DNA of 9,466 bases from Planctomycetota bacterium (GTDB taxonomy: Bacteria > Planctomycetota > Planctomycetia > Planctomycetales > Planctomycetaceae), in assembly GCA_013151585.1 (NCBI GenBank), contig JAADHY010000611.1, forward strand, positions 1 to 9,466, in the 5' to 3' direction. A model generated the notes under the pieces. That model searched no databases. It saw nothing but the letters and a program-made list of their open reading frames with translations, and was not told the origin of the DNA. Shown in pieces: positions 6,990-9,466 of this stretch (position 1 is its first letter; the number at the start of each line of letters is the position of its first letter). A program made the translations under genes and the position numbers.

Positions 6990-7648
6990 GTTCCGTGCGC
7001 TTGCGTCGGCTTCAAGCCGATTACGAAAAACTCCGTGATTACGTGAAACGTCATCCGCGATTGCGGCTGATCCAGGCGGAAGGCGACCCGCCGGAACGGT
7101 ATCAAGTGGAATACCAAGTCCGCAGCTTGCGGCAGGTCGACGACCGGCTGAAGATCGTGAAGAGCCACATGGTCGAGATTATTCTGCCTCGCCACTATCC
7201 CCGAACGCCGCCTCTGTGCCGCATGTTGACGCCCGTCTTCCATCCCAACATCGCGCCTCATGCGGTCTGTGTCGGAGACCATTGGAGCGCCGGCGAGCCA
7301 CTCTGGTCGATTGTCGCTCGCATCGGCGAGATGCTGGCTTACCAAAGCTACAACACAAAAAGCCCCCTGAACGGAGAAGCGGCTCGCTGGGTCGAGGATC
7401 ATCAGGATCAATTACCTCTCGATCCGGTCAGTATGCTGGTCGAAGAAAGCGAAGAGGCTCCGCCGGCCGCGCACCCAAGCGTTCCGAAAACACCATCCCC
7501 AAAGGCCGCCCGCGAACCGGACGAAATTCCTGTAGTCCGATGCCCGAGTTGTGCGGCTCGACTTCGCTTGAAGAGAAAAGAGCCCGGTCAGCGCGTTCGC
7601 TGTCCTCGATGCCACAAGGTCATGGTTCTCCACGCCGAGCCTCACTAA
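6986..7648 (+). CDS. E2 ubiquitin-conjugating enzyme-like protein with C-terminal zinc ribbon
   Basis: The product is 220 residues. Residues 1-145 or so have the order of an E2/UBC fold: N-terminal helix (VRLRRLQADYEKLRDYV), a beta-sheet region, then PRHYPRTPPLCRMLTPVFHPNI (68-89), which parallels the eukaryotic YPxxPPxxxFxTxxxHPNI. The HPN motif is at 86-88, and Cys95 in AVCVGDHW stands where the E2 catalytic cysteine lies. After it, W107/I109 and a helix (IVARIGEMLAY) lead to SPLNGEAARW (126-135), which matches the PLN-EAA segment of eukaryotic E2s. The key residues for thioester chemistry are therefore present. After a Pro/Glu-rich linker (about 153-182) comes a zinc ribbon, CPSC (186-189) and CPRC (206-209), absent from ordinary E2s. 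The protein is predicted to be cytoplasmic. Its start overlaps the RING-protease stop, so the two are probably made together. No ubiquitin-like protein, E1 or deubiquitinase is present in the window, and the modified target is unknown. Confidence 0.9.
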   Translation: MSSVRLRRLQADYEKLRDYVKRHPRLRLIQAEGDPPERYQVEYQVRSLRQVDDRLKIVKSHMVEIILPRHYPRTPPLCRMLTPVFHPNIAPHAVCVGDHWSAGEPLWSIVARIGEMLAYQSYNTKSPLNGEAARWVEDHQDQLPLDPVSMLVEESEEAPPAAHPSVPKTPSPKAAREPDEIPVVRCPSCAARLRLKRKEPGQRVRCPRCHKVMVLHAEPH

Positions 7649-8127
7649 TGAGCACCGCGACGCTATCTGAGTCAGAACCGCTGCTCACGCAGCGTGAACG
7701 AAAGCGACGACATCATTGCAGGATGTTAGCGGTCGCGGTGACCGTGGTTCTGCTCTCATGTCTGCTGCGCGTGCGCAGCGATGAACGCGTCGAGTTCCGC
7801 TTCTTTCCAGGACATCCTCTCCCCGAAGTCTGCGGCATGCGGCGATTCTTCGGTGCACAATGCCCCGGCTGCGGCTTGACGCGAAGCTTTATCTACCTGG
7901 CTGAGGGGAATTGGCGCGCTTCCCTGGCTGAGCACCGGCTCGGCTGGCTCTTCGCGCTGGCTGTTCTGCTGCAGTTTCCCTACCGCTTGGCGGCTTTGCG
8001 CTGGACCGACCGCGAGCTGCTCGGGCGATGCCTTCCCGATCTGTTCGGTTATGGACTTCTGGCCCTTCTATTCGCTGACTGGGTGCTGCGCACCATCGGA
8101 CCGGCAATCATGCGGACGGTCAACTAA
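7648..8127 (+). CDS. DUF2752 family small membrane protein
   Basis: The product is 159 residues, starting at the ATG that shares its A with the TAA stop of the E2 gene (TAATG), which indicates translational coupling; no ribosome binding site is seen. The defining DUF2752 motif CPGCGLTRSF (72-81) is present, followed by LAEGNWRASLAEHRLGW, where the family typically has a Gly-Asn/Asp and an Ala-Leu segment. Three hydrophobic segments lie at about 27-40, 98-114 and 133-150, so this is an integral membrane protein with a basic N-terminal cytoplasmic tail (RERKRRHH). The two cysteines could bind metal or form a disulphide. The biochemical function of the family is not known to me. Its position suggests it serves the membrane-bound RING-protease/E2 pair, but DUF2752 genes also occur in other contexts. 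In-frame sequence upstream of 7648 lies inside the E2 gene and is not part of it. Confidence 0.85.
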   Translation: MSTATLSESEPLLTQRERKRRHHCRMLAVAVTVVLLSCLLRVRSDERVEFRFFPGHPLPEVCGMRRFFGAQCPGCGLTRSFIYLAEGNWRASLAEHRLGWLFALAVLLQFPYRLAALRWTDRELLGRCLPDLFGYGLLALLFADWVLRTIGPAIMRTVN

Positions 8128-8178
8128 GAGCCTATCTCGAAGTTCAAATGGCGAATCAAGAAGACCAAGAGAATCCGA

Positions 8179-8213
8179 GAGAAAGGGAAAACATTTTTGA
8201 AGTTCCCTTTCTC
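8179..8213. terminator. Perfect 11-bp hairpin between convergent genes
   Basis: GAGAAAGGGAA (8179-8189) and TTCCCTTTCTC (8203-8213) pair completely around a 13-base loop, about 51 bases after the DUF2752 stop. Lying between two converging genes it could stop transcription from either side. No T-tract follows on either strand, so the role is inferred from position and pairing. Confidence 0.4.
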
Positions 8214-8263
8214 CCGGCGCTCAAGCGTGAGGAAGATCGTCAGCGTGAGGGGGCCTGCACCCG

Positions 8264-8280
8264 GCTCGCTTTCCGCGAGC
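8264..8280 (+). terminator. Small GC-rich hairpin followed by a T-rich run
   Basis: GCTCGC and GCGAGC pair around a five-base loop (TTTCC), followed by GCTCCTCTTTT. This weakly resembles a factor-independent terminator for the + strand operon. Confidence 0.3.
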
Positions 8281-8438
8281 GCTCCTCTTTTGCCTGCGGG
8301 AGAGGGAGATAAGTTGTGGTATCAAAATCCTTCGCATCGGTCCGGCCTTGAGTGCTGCCGGCGCGACCTCGGCTGCGGAGGGCCATTTGAAAGAGAGTCT
8401 TTGAATCCTTGGATCAGGCGTCGGGGACCGGGGGCCGC

Positions 8439-9466
8439 TCAGACGCCCTGATGTGTCTTGCGCGTGATCCGAGCCAGGTCCGCGAACAACGTCTCGATGC
8501 AGAAAGCAGCCGAGACATTGTGATCCAAGTGGTCTTCGGCCTGCATGGCCCGCTCCAAAAAGTCCATCAGCCATTCCAGGTCATCGTCCGAGGCGGGGTC
8601 GAACCGAGCCGCGAAGCGGCGCACCGTGTCCGGAACCCCGGCCTGCGTCGGCTCGTCCGATTCGTCGTCGAAGTCCTCGGAAGAGGCGGCCATCAGGTCG
8701 CGGCCGCCTTCTCGTTGCAACAAGAAGCTGCGCAAAGCATTTCGATAAAACTCGACGCACGCGGTGATCAGCCACTGGGCGTTGCGCCGCTTCTGGCTCG
8801 CGTCGCCCCCTAAACGTTCCAAGTGCTCGTTGATTTCCCGAGCGGCGTCTAGCGGACGATAGTTTTCGGCGGCCAGGTGCTGATGCAAGCAGTCAAAAAG
8901 TTCGCGGTAGAGCGGGTTTTTGAGCCGACTGGCCATGGCTAAACTGCCGCTACTGATCGCCGCAATCTGCTCGGCCTCCTCGCGCGACTCCACCACGCTC
9001 TGCTCTAGCAACAAATCGACCAAGTCCGACCTCGACAAAGGCGAAAATCGAACAAGCTGACAACGAGACCGAATTGTCGGCAACAGCGCGTTCGGATTCT
9101 CTGACAGCAAAAAAAGTACGGACCGCTCCGGAGGTTCTTCCAGGGTCTTCAGCAAGGCGTTAGCACTCTCCTCGTTCATCAGGTCGGCGTCATCGATGAT
9201 GGCAATCCGCCGATCGCTGGCGACAGGCCGCAGATAAAGTTCGTAGCAGAGGCCCTCCTGCCCCCGATGCTCGCGGTCGCCGACAAACACCTCCAGCGTC
9301 AACTCCTTCTTAGCTTCCGGCCGCCCCACGATCAGCAAATCCGGATGAGTTCCCGCCGCGACCATTTTACAGCTTTGACATTCTTCGCATGCGTCGACGT
9401 CGGCGTCGTCCGTGCGCTGGCACAGGAGCGATTGAGCCAACTGAAGCGCAAAGCGGCGTTTGCCGA
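8439..9466 (-). CDS. holB: DNA polymerase III subunit delta' (clamp loader), 5' end cut by window edge
   Basis: The frame is open from the right edge to TGA at 8441-8439, giving 341 visible residues. The first visible residues, GKRRFALQLAQ, are the end of a P-loop, so the true start lies beyond the window; the in-frame TTG at 9440 is internal. Four cysteines follow (LLC, then DACEECQSC), the zinc module of clamp-loader AAA+ subunits. Next come HPDLLIV, a Walker B-like strand RRIAIIDDADLMNEESANALLKTLEEPP, and LFLLSENPNALLPTIRSRC, which contains the SRC arginine-finger motif. The C-terminal part is helical, with an acidic stretch (SSEDFDDESDEP). Delta' is part of the complex that loads the sliding clamp onto DNA during replication in the cytoplasm. 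The gene converges on the E2 operon and is functionally unrelated to it. The neighbour upstream is often a thymidylate kinase gene in bacteria, but it is not visible here. Confidence 0.93.
   Translation of the reverse strand, partial: GKRRFALQLAQSLLCQRTDDADVDACEECQSCKMVAAGTHPDLLIVGRPEAKKELTLEVFVGDREHRGQEGLCYELYLRPVASDRRIAIIDDADLMNEESANALLKTLEEPPERSVLFLLSENPNALLPTIRSRCQLVRFSPLSRSDLVDLLLEQSVVESREEAEQIAAISSGSLAMASRLKNPLYRELFDCLHQHLAAENYRPLDAAREINEHLERLGGDASQKRRNAQWLITACVEFYRNALRSFLLQREGGRDLMAASSEDFDDESDEPTQAGVPDTVRRFAARFDPASDDDLEWLMDFLERAMQAEDHLDHNVSAAFCIETLFADLARITRKTHQGV

Larger units (their letters stand above)
8128..8438. other. Convergent intergenic region with hairpins
   Basis: There is no recognisable gene in the 311 bases between the DUF2752 and holB stops. 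It holds an 11-base perfect inverted repeat (8179-8213), a smaller hairpin (8264-8280), a direct repeat AGCGTGAGG at 8224-8232 and 8242-8250, and GGCGTC/GACGCC (8417-8447), which overlaps the holB stop. The sequence GAGCCTATCTC right after the DUF2752 stop resembles ends of some insertion sequences, but no transposase or matching partner end is present. Confidence 0.5.

Noticed and set aside
6536..7411. 291-codon minus-strand open frame opposite the protease and E2 genes
   Set aside because: It is antisense to two well-supported coding regions, and its product is unrecognisable.
7216..7647. Longer N-terminus for the DUF2752 protein
   Set aside because: The extension lies entirely inside the E2 gene in another frame; the TAATG junction gives a normal family length.
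9438..9440. TTG as the start of the delta' gene
   Set aside because: The open frame continues upstream with P-loop residues GKRRFALQ, so the start is outside the window.

Overview
The window is most likely from a planctomycete chromosome (Pirellulales-like). The evidence is the moderately high GC, a Tat-exported Gfo/Idh/MocA oxidoreductase of the type abundant in that phylum, a secreted right-handed beta-helix protein, a RING-like plus DUF4190 membrane protein, and a bacterial E2 (ubiquitin-conjugating) homologue. This placement rests on family recognition, not on a phylogenetic marker.

Left part (1-5243, + strand). A possible C-terminal tail of a gene cut by the window edge (2-82) is followed by about 630 bases with no recognisable gene. 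Three genes for exported proteins then follow: a right-handed parallel beta-helix protein (713-2735) whose reading frame breaks near base 959; a Tat-exported Gfo/Idh/MocA oxidoreductase (3045-4367); and, 21 bases later, an SGNH/GDSL hydrolase (4389-5243). In the hydrolase the catalytic-serine block GDSL sits at the C-terminus, after the other blocks, so the fold looks circularly permuted. The three suggest a role in handling polysaccharide or sugar derivatives, but no substrate can be read from the sequence.

Middle part (5244-8127, + strand). A 456-base leader region with several small dyads and weak promoter-like sites precedes a tight three-gene operon. Gene 1 encodes a RING-like zinc finger, a DUF4190 membrane region and a trypsin-like serine protease with an intact His-Asp-Ser triad. 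Gene 2 overlaps it by four bases (ATGA) and encodes an E2/UBC-fold protein with the HPN motif and catalytic cysteine, plus a C-terminal zinc ribbon. Gene 3 overlaps gene 2 at TAATG and encodes a small DUF2752 membrane protein. An E2-like enzyme translationally coupled to a RING-containing membrane protease is the most interesting system here. It suggests a membrane-associated, ubiquitin-like conjugation or proteolysis module, though no ubiquitin-like protein and no E1 is visible in the window.

Right part (8128-9466). A 311-base convergent intergenic region with hairpins separates that operon from the minus-strand gene for the DNA polymerase III delta' clamp-loader subunit (holB). This gene runs off the right edge; its last visible residues complete a P-loop.

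No tRNA, rRNA, CRISPR array or transposase gene was found.
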